NCBI GenBank assembly: GCA_022841795.1
Contig: JALHQU010000039.1
Coordinates: forward strand, 1 to 41,053
Reading direction: 5' to 3'
Length of the DNA stretch: 41,053 bases
From: Fimbriiglobus sp.
GTDB lineage: Bacteria > Planctomycetota > Planctomycetia > Gemmatales > Gemmataceae
Under the pieces are notes generated by a model. It did not search any database and was not told the DNA's origin. It saw only the letters and a program-made list of their open reading frames with translations. Both the position numbers and the translations under genes were made by a program. Of the stretch, positions 1 through 8,598 are shown piece by piece. Positions within the stretch are counted from its first letter, which is position 1, and each line of letters opens with the position of its first letter.

Positions 1-1115
1 CGTCGAGGCGTTGCCGGCACCACGCGGCCAGTTCGAGCAACGCCGTCACGTCGATGGTAGCCGATCCGCCCGGTGGCGACCCACCGGTCACTTGACGGGT
101 CGTCTGCGTGGGTCGTCTCCGCCTGCCACCGCGCCCGGTACAACTCGGCCAACTCCTCCGCCCTGACCGCCGGGTCGGTCAGGGTGGTGACGACCACCAG
201 CACCCGCGTGCGGAACCCCGGCTGGGCCACCCGCACCCGCACCTCCCGCACCACTAACTCGTCCGGCAACCAGAGGGACGTCGCCCGGTCCATCCACCCC
301 GGCCGCTGCCGCTTCGGCCACCGCACCACGTGATCCCCCGGTCCCAACCGCCGGCCCCGGCGGAAGTCGGCCGCCCGCCCCTGGTGGATGCGGGTGACCA
401 CGTCCACCCCCTGCTGTCGCCACAACGCCAGGTCGAACCACCCGCCGAAGTAGCGGTCGGCCAACAGCACGCTCCCGGCCGGCACGCCCCCGGCGATGGC
501 CCGTAGGAGGGCGTTCTCCACCGACTGCTTGCCCCGGCTCGGCCCCATCGCCGCATCCAGGACCGCCCCGCACGCCAGACAGAACAGGGCGACGAGGCGG
601 ATCTGCGGGAACCCCACGCCGGGGGCCTGCGAGCCGGGGTGCGGGTACTCCCGCTGGTTGGTCGGCGTGTCCGGCATGCTCACCCCGGTGCCGTCGGCGA
701 TGAGCACCCGCCGCCCCCTCCACCGCCACCCGTCGGGCACGGCGTCGTGCAACGCCCGGCCGGTCTCGCGGGCGAGGCGGGGGAACAGTCCGTCGGGCAG
801 CCGACCGCGGGCCTTGCAGTACCCGCCCGTCCCCGCCCCGCACGCCGGCTGCCCGTGGGCGACCAACCAGGCCATGACGCGGGCCACGGCCAGCCGGCAA
901 CAGCCGCCCGGATCGATCACCTGGGTGAGGAATGCCCACACGGTGAGGGCGGGTGTGAACACCTGCTCCCGCCACGACGCCCCTTCCCGGCGGAGGGCCC
1001 GCTCGACCCGCTCGGCGGGCAGCACGTCGGCGAACGGCAGGTCGTCCCGCTGGGCGAAGCGGTGGCGGAGGGCGTGGATCTGGCAGCGGGTGCGGGAGCG
1101 GGTACGATGAGCCAT
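1..1115 (-). pseudogene. IS4-type DDE transposase, C-terminus missing
   Basis: Reading leftwards from an ATG at 1115, the frame gives a DDE transposase. The catalytic residues are visible as D141 (LIADGTG), D220 (VLLADRYF) and E333 (LYRARWQAE, codon at 117-119). In IS4-type enzymes that last glutamate opens a helix whose next turn carries a Lys (the YREK signature) and about 60-100 more residues follow. Here the similarity stops right after E333. The frame stays open to the window edge, but the residues (TTHADDPSS...) do not resemble a transposase, and no other frame restores one. I therefore read it as an insertion sequence that lost its 3' end through deletion or recombination near 110-116. 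Terminal inverted repeats were not identified. The fold and active-site assignment are secure. The inactive state is an inference, since everything left of position 1 is unseen. Confidence 0.72.
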
Positions 1116-1205
1116 CGTGGGGCTTCCTGGCCGGCGGATGTGGCGGTGACACCCTCATCCTCGAAACCAGGAGGCCCCATGCCTATCCCCCCGTCGGCAA
1201 CGGGG

Positions 1206-1832
1206 TTACTCGCTCAGGAAGTGCCATTCGGATCGATCGAATTCGTTCAGGAGTGCCTCACCGCTCAGCCACCGCCAACCTGCCAGGTCGATGTTGCCGA
1301 GACCATTCGCCTTCGTGTGGGTGGGGCCGGTGTGGGGGGCTGGAACTCCCTCTGCGGTTCGCTTCCACCGCCAGAGACGTATCGCCTCAGGCAACCGTGA
1401 GTTCACCTGTGCCCGGTCCGCTTCGCCCATGCCTTGCCACAGCAACCAAACCCCCGAGCCGAGCAACTCTCGGCCGCGTTCTCGGTCCTGCTTTTCACCT
1501 GACAACAGGATGGTCGCCGCCGCGATCGTTTTGAGGGCAGTCCGGGCGTCTTCCGTGGGCAGCGAGAGGGAGAGATCCACCTCGTCGAAATGGTGCGGTG
1601 TGACCGCCCGCGGACACATTCCCGGACGGGCGATTTCGAGGCGGAACTGCGGGTCCGTGCCGAACAGCCGGTGGCGGGGGTTGAGGGCGGCGAGCAGGCG
1701 GGCGCGTGTAGTCACCTCACGATCCATTTCAGCCGGTTCGTTATGCACGATTCGACCGTATTCCACCGCGGCTTGAAACACCGCGGCGAGGTCGAAGTTG
1801 AAACGGGCGGGATCATTGGGTTGACGGGACAT
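1206..1832 (-). CDS. hypothetical protein, 208 aa
   Basis: An intact frame from ATG (MSRQPNDPARFNFDLAA) to TAA, with no signal peptide, membrane helix or motif that I recognise. The protein is probably soluble: the first half is helical and Ala/Arg-rich, and the C-terminal half is rich in Trp (GVWLLWQG, LWRWKRT, GWRWLSGE). It lies between the broken transposase and a divergent hypothetical gene, which is the usual setting of accessory genes. Its codon use is as GC-rich as its neighbours. I cannot assign a function. That it is a real gene is supported by its length, a non-repetitive composition and the absence of a better frame on the other strand. Confidence 0.6.
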   Translation of the reverse strand: MSRQPNDPARFNFDLAAVFQAAVEYGRIVHNEPAEMDREVTTRARLLAALNPRHRLFGTDPQFRLEIARPGMCPRAVTPHHFDEVDLSLSLPTEDARTALKTIAAATILLSGEKQDRERGRELLGSGVWLLWQGMGEADRAQVNSRLPEAIRLWRWKRTAEGVPAPHTGPTHTKANGLGNIDLAGWRWLSGEALLNEFDRSEWHFLSE

Positions 1833-1959
1833 GGAGCCTGTCCTCGGCTAATGGGGGTGGAAGAGTCGGAAGCAGATGCAAAAAAGAAGGGGTAGCCGAC
1901 AACCGCGATGAACTTGAACGCGAACCTTCACTTCCGTGGTGCAGACCCGCGATGGTATC

Positions 1960-1988
1960 TTGACAAGGAAAGGTCCTTTCGGCAATAG
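1960..1988 (+). promoter_or_regulatory. possible sigma70-type promoter
   Basis: TTGACA at 1960-1965 and CAATAG at 1983-1988 are separated by 17 bp. They sit 14 bp before the preferred start of the gene at 2002, in the gap between divergent genes. A short GAAAGG-T-CCTTTC dyad overlaps the spacer. The -35 match is perfect and the -10 match is weak, so this is tentative. Confidence 0.3.
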
Positions 1989-2001
1989 CGGGGTCGGTCC
2001 C

Positions 2002-3003
2002 ATGAGTAGTCCGGCAAGAATCGCAGCCAACCGACGAAACGCACTGCTCTCAACCGGCCCCCGTACCGCGGCCGGGAAGCTCGTCGTGACCCAAAACGCC
2101 ATCCGACACGGCGTCTTCGCTCAGGTGCCGGTCGTTCCGGGTGAGAGTGCTGCCGATTGGCACGCTCACCGGCAAGGGATGATCGATTCTCTCGGCCCGG
2201 TCGGGTTGCTCGAACACACGATGGCCGAACGGGTAGCGCTGCTGGTGTGGCGGTTGGCTCGGCTGGCCAAGTACGAGGCGGCCAACACCGTCGCGGCGAT
2301 GGAGGATAGCGGGCTGCTACCGCCGGATGTGTTCCCGATCCCCAACCGGCACCACAACCGCGACAGCCAACTGCTCATGGCCGAGCAGGAACTCCGCCGG
2401 GCGCGGGAACGGGTCTTCGCCGTCCGCGCCGACGCCGAGTTCCTTCGCCGCGTCCTGGCTGAGAGCGACAGCGAACTGCTACCGGCGAAGCCGGTTCGGG
2501 CACTCCTGGGGGAGGCGCACACGTTGGCGCTCGACTGCCCGATCCGGCAGTACGAACCGCGTTGGTGCAGCGACCGTTCGTTCCTCGACCGTCTGGGATT
2601 TGCAGCGGATCGGCCGAAGGATGAGGCGTGGCCGCGGGACAAGTTCCTGGCCGCTCTCGATTACTACGCCGCTGCGACGGACTGGCCGGCGGACGAGTTC
2701 CGGGCGGAGTTGCTGCGGACGCTCGACAGCCGGGCGGCCGGGTTCGCCAGCGGGGTGAAACGTCGGGAGGCAGAAGTGCTTGCCCTCAACCGCCGGCTGG
2801 ACGCGGAGGCCGAGCGGTTGGCGGCGACGGCGCTCATCCCGCCCGACGCGGCGACGGATCGCATCATCAAGTACGAGAAGCACCTGCACGCCCAACTCAC
2901 CTCCACCCTGCACGAACTCGAACGCCTGCAAGCCCGGCGGGGTGGGGTGTTCGTGCCCCCGCCGGCGGTGGCCGACCTCCACGTCATCATGAACGGCGAC
3001 TGA
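2002..3003 (+). CDS. 'STGPRT' family hypothetical protein
   Basis: The 333-residue protein opens with MSSPARIAANRRNALLSTGPRTAAGK followed by NAIRHGVFA. This N-terminal signature (RNA..STGPRT..GK....NA..HG) is shared by many uncharacterised proteins, frequent in planctomycetes and often near mobile elements. The rest is predicted helical, with long Arg/Glu/Ala-rich stretches and a basic coiled-coil-like C-terminus (ATDRIIKYEKHLHAQL, ELERLQARRGG). An in-frame ATG exists 22 codons upstream at 1936, but 2002 is preferred because the family signature begins almost at once there. No catalytic motif is visible. It converges on integrase 1, with a hairpin between the two genes. Function unknown; DNA association is only a guess from the basic N-terminus. 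Confidence 0.75.
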   Translation: MSSPARIAANRRNALLSTGPRTAAGKLVVTQNAIRHGVFAQVPVVPGESAADWHAHRQGMIDSLGPVGLLEHTMAERVALLVWRLARLAKYEAANTVAAMEDSGLLPPDVFPIPNRHHNRDSQLLMAEQELRRARERVFAVRADAEFLRRVLAESDSELLPAKPVRALLGEAHTLALDCPIRQYEPRWCSDRSFLDRLGFAADRPKDEAWPRDKFLAALDYYAAATDWPADEFRAELLRTLDSRAAGFASGVKRREAEVLALNRRLDAEAERLAATALIPPDAATDRIIKYEKHLHAQLTSTLHELERLQARRGGVFVPPPAVADLHVIMNGD

Positions 3004-3011
3004 ACCGGCGC

Positions 3012-3037
3012 GGTGGGTTTGTTTTGGCAAACCCGCC
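3012..3037. terminator. hairpin between convergent genes
   Basis: GGTGGGTTTG and CAAACCCGCC form a 10-bp stem (one G·T pair) around a 6-nt loop, between the stops at 3003 and 3054. There is no long T tract, so the terminator reading rests on position and stem strength. Confidence 0.45.
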
Positions 3038-3053
3038 CCCCGAGCCGAATTGC

Positions 3054-4361
3054 TCACCCCATCAACTCGGCGACCCGGTGGGCCAGTTCCCCGTCCCGTT
3101 CGGCGTACACCTGGGTCACGTCGGCGCGGGCGTGGCCGAGCAGCACCTGGGCGGCTTCCAATCCGTGTTCCTTGCGGACCACCGTGGCGAACAGGTGCCG
3201 CAACTGGTTCGGGTGCCAGCGTTGTGACTTCCGCCACAACTCCACCTCCTTCCTCTGCTCATCGCTCAGCCGCTCCCACCACTCCGCTTCCGATTCCCCC
3301 TCCCGACGGGCGAGTGGGGCCGGGGGCGGGAACGCCTTGTCACACGCCCGGTCGATGGCCTGACCGTAGCTGCTCACCGAGTAGACGGCGGCCGGGGTGC
3401 GCTCGGGCTTCTTCTTCCGCGTGGTGGCGTTCCGGGCCAAGTGCGACGGGAACCGCGGGGTCTTCCGATTGGCCCCCCGCTCGGCGTGCAGTTCGGCGAC
3501 AGCAAGGGCCGGGGAGAAGATGTAGGTGCTGGCGTCGTTCGGCTTGAACTGCTGCAACAGTTCCTGGGCCTTCGGGCCGACGGCGACGGCGCGGTCCTTC
3601 CCCCGCCACGCCGTCTTGTGCTGCGGCGGGCGGTACACCCACACCGCCCCCGATGAGTCCAGGTCGCACCAGCGGACGGCACACGCTTCCCCCGGCCGGC
3701 ACCCGGTCAGCCGCTGGAACTGCACCAGCCCGGCCACCTGCCGGTTGAGGAAGGGCAGGGTGGCGTCCACCACCGCGTCCGGCACCGGCTCGACCGGCTT
3801 GGACTCTCGCACCTGCGATCGGCCGCGTTGCAGTCCCTGGACGGTGGCCAGCGCCTGGTGGACGGCGACCGGGACGAGTTGCTCGCCGGCCGCCCACTTG
3901 AAGATCCGCTTCACCCGCCCGATCCGCTGGTTGACCAGCGACCGGCACCAGCCCACGTCGATGAACTTCTGCCGCACCGCTTTGAGGGCGAGCGGACCGA
4001 ACTCGGCGGCCGGGGTGGTGCCGTACAGTTCGCGGACGTACCGGCAGGTGAGCCGGTACTCGTCCACCTCATGCGTCAGGCTTCCGTCCGCCCGGCGGTA
4101 GTGCCGCTCGGCGTGGGTGAGGTGGGCGAGCAGTACCTCGTTCACGCTGATGGTGGCTGGGGCGGTCTGGCAGCCGGGGAGCGGGGCGGTGGCCAGTTCG
4201 AGTTGCAGCTTGGCGAAGGCGGCGAGTGACTCGGGCGAGTCGAACGGGCCGGGGAGCAGTTTCTGCTGCCTGACGCCGAGGGCGTCGGTCCAGACGGCGC
4301 GGCCGCGGCCGGACTGGTTGTGGGGCAGGTACGACGGGGTAGATTTGCGGCGGGTGCTCAC
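3054..4361 (-). CDS. tyrosine recombinase (integrase 1)
   Basis: A 435-residue site-specific recombinase of the phage integrase family. It breaks and rejoins DNA through a phosphotyrosine to insert or excise an element. The catalytic set is complete: Arg222 (TGCRPGE), Lys249 (HKTAWRGK), His383/Arg388 (HPNQLRH), His410 (LLGHA) and the nucleophile Tyr419 (VYAERD). The N-terminal part (about 70-180) is the helical core-binding SAM-like domain. I start it at a GTG (4361; VSTRRKSTPSY) because integrases 2 and 3 begin at the same point of the alignment (MARPKNSVPTY, VPRKRNPIPTY). An ATG 13 codons upstream would lie inside a perfect palindrome. The tRNA-Phe 3' fragment lies about 120 bp upstream of the start, so this enzyme probably serves an element extending left of 4465. 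Confidence 0.93.
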   Translation of the reverse strand: MSTRRKSTPSYLPHNQSGRGRAVWTDALGVRQQKLLPGPFDSPESLAAFAKLQLELATAPLPGCQTAPATISVNEVLLAHLTHAERHYRRADGSLTHEVDEYRLTCRYVRELYGTTPAAEFGPLALKAVRQKFIDVGWCRSLVNQRIGRVKRIFKWAAGEQLVPVAVHQALATVQGLQRGRSQVRESKPVEPVPDAVVDATLPFLNRQVAGLVQFQRLTGCRPGEACAVRWCDLDSSGAVWVYRPPQHKTAWRGKDRAVAVGPKAQELLQQFKPNDASTYIFSPALAVAELHAERGANRKTPRFPSHLARNATTRKKKPERTPAAVYSVSSYGQAIDRACDKAFPPPAPLARREGESEAEWWERLSDEQRKEVELWRKSQRWHPNQLRHLFATVVRKEHGLEAAQVLLGHARADVTQVYAERDGELAHRVAELMG

Positions 4362-4378
4362 GCTGGCGGTTCCTGACC

Positions 4379-4407
4379 GCGAACTGTGGAACCATTCCAC
4401 AGTTCGC
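4379..4407. promoter_or_regulatory. perfect palindrome upstream of integrase 1
   Basis: GCGAACTGTGGAA and its exact reverse complement flank the trinucleotide CCA, giving 13-bp arms that end 18 bp before the integrase 1 start. Integrases 2 and 3 have different perfect palindromes at nearly the same distance. Likely a recombinase or regulator binding site, or a leader hairpin. Confidence 0.7.
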
Positions 4408-4464
4408 CCGGTTTGGAAGCCGCGCCCGGGAGTCCGGGGTTAAGCGTGAAACGCTTCGGCGGAA

Positions 4465-4520
4465 GGGTTTTCGTCGAGTGGGCAGTCCCGGGGTTGAACC
4501 GGGGACCTAGCGATTTTCAG
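4465..4520 (-). repeat. tRNA-Phe 3'-half direct repeat, left copy (att1)
   Basis: A 56-bp stretch identical to 24503-24558. Read on the minus strand, it runs from the anticodon loop CTGAAAA (GAA, Phe) through the 3' strand of the anticodon stem, the variable loop, the T arm (CCCGG-TTCAACC-CCGGG) and the acceptor strand ACTGCCC with discriminator A (4479-4520). It then continues 14 bp beyond the tRNA end (4465-4478). The 5' half of a tRNA (D arm and 5' acceptor) is absent: the sequence right of 4520 is unrelated, and even the 5' anticodon strand is lost. This is the standard footprint of integration into the 3' end of a tRNA gene. It should be the left boundary of the metal-resistance island and the right boundary of the element of integrase 1. 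Confidence 0.85.
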
Positions 4521-4629
4521 GCCGCACTCCACCCCACCGGCAGGAGCCAGAAGAAGGCTGAATTTCCAGCACTTTACCACGTTTCGACCGCTTTGCAAGG
4601 GCGGTGAAGCGTTGCAAGAATCCCCATGA

Positions 4630-4669
4630 TTTCCGGGTTAGGGTGGGGGTTTCCGGGTATTTCCGGGTA
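4630..4669 (+). repeat. three TTTCCGGGT repeats, candidate arm-type sites
   Basis: TTTCCGGGTT at 4630, TTTCCGGGTA at 4650 and TTTCCGGGTA at 4660 are direct repeats spaced 20 and 10 bp apart, on one face of the helix. The same 10-mer forms both arms of the palindrome in front of integrase 2, about 20 kb away at the other end of the island. In the gene-free stretch 4521-4779 nothing else stands out. Confidence 0.6.
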
Positions 4670-4779
4670 ACGTAAGCAACTGATCGCAAGCACCACATCA
4701 CTGCCAGGAACAACATGGTCAGGTGGTGCCGAGGGCGCCACTTCGTGGAATTGGCGGCACCCCCGAATCCGTACTGAAT

Positions 4780-5286
4780 CTACTTCTTCTTGCTACGGGG
4801 ATCATCGGCCGGGTTGACGTACTCGATTTTCCACAGGCCGTCGCCGTGGAACTGCACCACCGTCTCCCCCTTCACCCACACGAAGTGCTTCATCCCGGCC
4901 GGCCACGTCCCGTAGGTGCCCGCCGGCAACACTTCAACCTTCTTCATGTCGAACGTGTCGCCCATTCCGAGGTGGAAGGCGCCCGAGATGATAGTCACCC
5001 GTTCCGCCTTCGGGTGGGTGTGCGGTGGGATGCGGTAGCCGTCCGGCACCTTCACCCGGAACACGAACGGCCCTTCCTTGGCCGGGTCCCCTTCGAGGAC
5101 AGCGATCTTGGCCCCAGGCGGGAGGGAGGGAGGGCCGTCCTGCCACTTCAGGTCGTCCGGCCGGTGGATGGCTGACATCTCCTCCTTCTTCCCTTTGTCG
5201 TGTCCGGACGATTGGGCAGAGAAGGGGGCGGGCAGGGGCAAGAGGAGTGCAATTGAAATGGCGGTTCGGGTCATGGTGCGGAACAT
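4780..5286 (-). CDS. exported cupin-domain protein
   Basis: A 168-residue protein with an N-terminal Sec signal peptide (MFRTMTRTAISIALLLPLPA, cleavage probably after FSAQS) and one cupin barrel at about 65-150. The first cupin motif reads PPHTHPKAERVTIISG, with two His and a Glu as likely metal ligands. The second motif is centred on the MKHFVWVKGE segment with one His. Single-domain cupins of this type bind one divalent metal, and some act as dioxygenases, isomerases or sensors; the exact role cannot be read from the sequence. It is the first gene inside the island and is followed by a LysR gene on the same strand. It is not clearly part of the metal operon. The C-terminus is basic (DDPRSKKK). 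Confidence 0.85.
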   Translation of the reverse strand: MFRTMTRTAISIALLLPLPAPFSAQSSGHDKGKKEEMSAIHRPDDLKWQDGPPSLPPGAKIAVLEGDPAKEGPFVFRVKVPDGYRIPPHTHPKAERVTIISGAFHLGMGDTFDMKKVEVLPAGTYGTWPAGMKHFVWVKGETVVQFHGDGLWKIEYVNPADDPRSKKK

Positions 5287-5356
5287 CGTCGCGGCTCCGG
5301 GATATAGAGGTCCGACCGTAGCAACTTACGTGTGGGCGGGAATGAGCGTGAGCGAC

Positions 5357-5381
5357 CCCCGCTGATAGGGAGTGAGCGGGG
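5357..5381 (-). terminator. possible terminator hairpin after the LysR gene
   Basis: CCCCGCT and AGCGGGG form a 7-bp stem with an 11-nt loop just past the LysR stop (minus strand). No T tract follows, so confidence is low. Confidence 0.3.
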
Positions 5382-5393
5382 CATTAGCGCCGC

Positions 5394-6314
5394 TTATGAC
5401 AGGCGGGCCGGGAGTGGGTGGGAGTCGAGGTAGTTCAGGAACAGGCGGGCGGGGAGCGACAGCACCCGCCGCCGGTCCTGCACCAGGTACATGTCGCGGT
5501 CGCAGCAGAGGGCCAGCGGGAGTGCGATCAGGCGGTCGGCGCCCGTGTCGGGATGGGCAGCATACTCCGACAGGACAGCCACGCCGATACCCCGCCCGAC
5601 CGCCCCCCGGATGGCCTCGTTGCTCCCGAGCACCAGGGCCACCCGCAGATCGGTCCATGACCACCCGGCTCGCTCCATCGCCTGCTCGAAACAGTGCCGT
5701 GATCCCGACCCGGCCTCCCGTACCACAAGCGGGTGTTCGGCCAACTGGTCCGCCGTCACCGCCTTCGATCGGGTGAGAGGGTGTCCAGGGGGCACGACCA
5801 ACACCAGCCGGTCGTGGGCGAGGTAGCGAAACGCCAGGTGTGGGCGGTCCACCTTCCGCCCGACCAACCCCACGCTCACCTGGCCCCGCTCCACCTGATC
5901 GGCGACCGCCAAGCTGTCGGTCACGCTGGCCCGCACCCGGACGTGGGGGTGCTTGCGACTGAACCCGGCAAGGAGGCTTGGCAGGAGGTGTTCGCCGGGG
6001 ATGGAACTGGCAGCGATGTCCAGATCGCTGGCAGGCGGCGGTTCGTGGCCCGACACCTCCCGCCGGGCTTCGCGTAGCAACTCGTCAATCCGCTGGGCAT
6101 AGGTGTATAGCGTCCGCCCCGCACCCGTCACCGTCACTCGCCCCCCGCGGCGGTCGAACAGACTCACGTTCAGTGCCCGCTCCAAAAAGTGGATTCTCTG
6201 GCTGACTGCCCCCTGAGTCAAACCGAGTGCTTTCGCTGCGGCGGTGAAGCTACTCAACTCGGCCGCCTTGGAGAAGGTGCATAGGTACGGAAGTGGGAGG
6301 TCGTCCGGGTTCAC
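5394..6314 (-). CDS. LysR-family transcriptional regulator
   Basis: A 306-residue regulator. The winged helix-turn-helix lies at about 5-65 (LCTFSKAAELSSFTAAAKAL, then LTQGAVSQRI and LFDRRGGRVTVTGAGR), followed by the linker helix. A periplasmic-binding-protein-like effector domain spans about 90-300 (SIPGEHLLPSLLAGFSRKHP, then LVVREAGSGSRHCFEQAM). The 'IPGEYLLP...F...P' and 'EAGSGTR' patterns are those of the CysB/CbbR-like LysR branch that includes YeiE/CysL homologues. LysR proteins usually control a divergent gene. Here the divergent side is a 280-bp gap before the Cys/His-rich gene at 6597, so control of the metal cluster is possible. A sulfur- or anion-related effector is an alternative. 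Confidence 0.9.
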   Translation of the reverse strand: MNPDDLPLPYLCTFSKAAELSSFTAAAKALGLTQGAVSQRIHFLERALNVSLFDRRGGRVTVTGAGRTLYTYAQRIDELLREARREVSGHEPPPASDLDIAASSIPGEHLLPSLLAGFSRKHPHVRVRASVTDSLAVADQVERGQVSVGLVGRKVDRPHLAFRYLAHDRLVLVVPPGHPLTRSKAVTADQLAEHPLVVREAGSGSRHCFEQAMERAGWSWTDLRVALVLGSNEAIRGAVGRGIGVAVLSEYAAHPDTGADRLIALPLALCCDRDMYLVQDRRRVLSLPARLFLNYLDSHPLPARLS

Positions 6315-6596
6315 GACACACCAGCGATAGGGTTCGGGGCCGGTCTGCCTGCTGGTCGGCGGTTGGCGAAGCCCAACCGCCGGCCATTGTACTGCTCACT
6401 GTCAGCCAAGCCGGTCACTTCTTTCCGTCTTTCTTCTCCTCTTCGATCGACGGCGGCTCGTTGTCGTACCTCGCCCGCAACCGAACCTCGGTACACCCTC
6501 CTCCTCCGTCACTCGACTTGTCTCTCTCAGTTCCTCGGTCATCGACAACTGATATTTGCAAAAGCTGTGACGGTTCTGCCGACGATAAAGAGGAGG
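6315..6596. other. intergenic region between the LysR gene and the metal cluster
   Basis: About 280 bp separate the divergent LysR gene and the first gene of the metal cluster. It is less GC-rich than its surroundings and ends in a purine-rich stretch (AGAGGAGG at 6589-6596). It is the natural place for a LysR operator and the cluster promoter, but I could not identify a convincing -35/-10 pair or a T-N11-A dyad. Confidence 0.35.
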
Positions 6597-7046
6597 ATGA
6601 CGACCCGTCCGGGTGAACCTGTGCGTTCGCTGCTGCTTACTCTATGCTCCTTCTTCGCGGTGATGCCGCCCGGCGTCTGCGTTTGCAGGGTCGTCGAGAA
6701 GAAGGCCGCGATAGTCGAGCGAAACGAGCCGGCGACACCCCGCCGCTGTTGTCGTCATGCCCACCTCGCTTCAACCGCTGAAGTCCTAGCGGTTAGCAAG
6801 TCACCTACCGCGGACGAACACCCTGAACCGGCGAGCGATCAGCCGCACCATTGCAGCGTGTGCGAGAAGTTGCCGGCGACCGTCCCGGCACACGACCGTC
6901 TTTCGTGCCTCGATGTGTCGAGCGGAATGCTCGTCGTGTCAGGCTGCGAAATGCCTCAGCCAGTCCACGTCTCGTTCTCGCCGAATGATCCAGTTGGGCA
7001 TTCCCCGCGCCTACGACTGCACTGCCTCTGCGCGCTGCGGTTGTAG
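6597..7046 (+). CDS. small exported Cys/His-rich protein (copy 1)
   Basis: A 149-residue protein with an N-terminal hydrophobic segment (SLLLTLCSFFAVMPPGVCVC) and a polar, Cys- and His-rich body: RRCCRHAHL, a PHHCSVCEKLP motif, then a C-terminus ending HCLCALRL. It resembles the proteins at 8599 and 18538 in layout: hydrophobic leader ending in closely spaced Cys, charged linker, central His-Cys cluster, hydrophobic tail. The ATG at 6597 has AGGAGG directly against it. A GTG at 6621 would place the leader exactly as in the two paralogues, which both start at GTG, so the start is uncertain. No known domain is recognised. Its position 57 bp before the CzcC-like gene suggests periplasmic metal binding, which is an inference. 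Confidence 0.6.
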   Translation: MTTRPGEPVRSLLLTLCSFFAVMPPGVCVCRVVEKKAAIVERNEPATPRRCCRHAHLASTAEVLAVSKSPTADEHPEPASDQPHHCSVCEKLPATVPAHDRLSCLDVSSGMLVVSGCEMPQPVHVSFSPNDPVGHSPRLRLHCLCALRL

Positions 7047-7103
7047 CGCCGACGCCCCCTCCGTTTCTGCTCGTTCAACATCTGTTCGGTTCGGGGGTGC
7101 GTC

Positions 7104-8516
7104 ATGACCCGTTCGCTTCGCTCCATTCGTGCCGCTGCGTGGTTGGGGATACTCGGCCTGGGGGCCGGGTGCGCGACCTCACCCCGAAGCGTCACAACCG
7201 ATCCGCCGGTGTCGGTGTCCGTCACGCCTGCCGGTCCGCGGTCGGCAGTGCGCACCGCCCAACGGCCGGCATCGGACGTGGTTCAAACACAGGCGATCAT
7301 CCCGCCTGCGGCCTCCCCCTCTCCTCCTGCGGCATCGGACGTGAACGCACTGGTGCAGTCGGCGCTCGCCGGCAACCCGCGCCTGGCGCGGGCGAACGCA
7401 CTGGTGGAAGCGGCCAGCGGGCGGGTGGTGCAGGCCGGTCTGCGGCCGAACCCGGTGTTCAGCTTCGCCGCCGACGAGTTGGGCGATCGCACCGGGCCGA
7501 TGGGCCTGCTCAGCCCGTCGTTGAGCCAGGAGTTCGTCCTCGGGGGCAAGCTGTCGCTCGGCCAAGCGGTGGCGGCGAAGGAGATGGACCGGGCGGCGCT
7601 CGACGCCCTGGGCGAGCGGTACGCGGTGGCGGCGGCGGTGAGAGTGGCCGCTTACGACCTTGCCGCCCTCCGACAGAGGGCAGAGGTGTTGGCCGAGGTG
7701 GTGGGCATCGCCGAGAAGTCGGTCGAGCAGGCACAGAAGGCGGAGAAGGCTCCGAACGCCGTCCTCACCCGTGCCGACGTGGTGCCGCTGGAACTCGACC
7801 TGGAACGGTTCCGGGCGGAACAGGAGTCGGTGCTGCGGGAACTTCCGGCCGCCGAGCGGCGACTGGCGGTGGCGGTGGGGGATGCGCGGGCGGCGGTCGG
7901 CCCGCTGGCCGTCGATCTGGCCGCCCCGCTCCCGGAGTACGACCTGGAACAAGCCCGCGATGCGGTGATGGAGTACCACCCCGAAGCCCGGAGCGCGGCG
8001 GTGGCGGTGGATCGGGCGCAGGCGGCGGTGCGGCGGGCGGAGGCCGAACTCGTCCCGAACGTCACCGGGTCCGTCGGGTACACCCGCCAGAACCAGAACC
8101 ACTCGAACGATTGGGCGGTGGGGGTGAGTGTGCCGCTGGTGATCCGCAACCGCAACCAGGGGAACATCCGGGCGGCGCGGGTGGAGGTGACGGCGGCGGT
8201 GATGGACGTGACCCGTACTCAGAACGCGCTCGCCGACCGGCTGGTCACAGCGTACCGGACTTATGCGGCGGCGAAAGCCCGTGCCGAACGGTACAAATCC
8301 GCCGTCATCCCGAAAGCCGAGGAGAACCTCTCCTTCGTTCGGCTGCAGCTGGACAAGGGGGTGGTCGAACCGCTCAAGGTGTTCGTGGCGCAACGGTCGG
8401 TGGTCGAGACCAAGCTGGAATACAACCGGGCGGTCGGCGAGGCGTGGCGGTCGGCGGCGGAGTTGTCCGGTCTGTTGCTCGAAGAAACGTGGCCGGCGAA
8501 AGGGCCGGCGAAATGA
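7104..8516 (+). CDS. CzcC-like outer-membrane efflux lipoprotein
   Basis: A 470-residue TolC/OEP-family protein, the outer-membrane channel of a tripartite metal-efflux pump. The leader ends in a lipobox (LGAGC, Cys23), so it should be lipid-anchored. Two repeats of the OEP fold can be traced: the first at about 80-270 (VNALVQSALAGNPRLARANA, with GLRPNPVFSFAADELG) and the second at about 275-465 (MEYHPEARSAAVAVDRAQAA, with SVPLVIRNRNQGNIRAARVE). The latter hydrophobic-Arg-Asn motif is typical of CzcC and CusC relatives. The order OMF-small protein-MFP-RND in one direction supports an operon. The metal specificity cannot be told from this subunit. Confidence 0.9.
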   Translation: MTRSLRSIRAAAWLGILGLGAGCATSPRSVTTDPPVSVSVTPAGPRSAVRTAQRPASDVVQTQAIIPPAASPSPPAASDVNALVQSALAGNPRLARANALVEAASGRVVQAGLRPNPVFSFAADELGDRTGPMGLLSPSLSQEFVLGGKLSLGQAVAAKEMDRAALDALGERYAVAAAVRVAAYDLAALRQRAEVLAEVVGIAEKSVEQAQKAEKAPNAVLTRADVVPLELDLERFRAEQESVLRELPAAERRLAVAVGDARAAVGPLAVDLAAPLPEYDLEQARDAVMEYHPEARSAAVAVDRAQAAVRRAEAELVPNVTGSVGYTRQNQNHSNDWAVGVSVPLVIRNRNQGNIRAARVEVTAAVMDVTRTQNALADRLVTAYRTYAAAKARAERYKSAVIPKAEENLSFVRLQLDKGVVEPLKVFVAQRSVVETKLEYNRAVGEAWRSAAELSGLLLEETWPAKGPAK

Positions 8517-8598
8517 ACCCGTATTACGTTGTACCGATTGACACCGGGCCGGGTCGCCCGATACTGGCAGTGAGGTCGGACACCATTCGAGGGGCCGT

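Noticed and set aside
4386-4607. Open frame with the peptide VPGLNRGPSDFQ
   Set aside because: It is the antisense translation of the tRNA-Phe 3' half, a well-known source of spurious proteins; the same peptide arises at 24503-24558.
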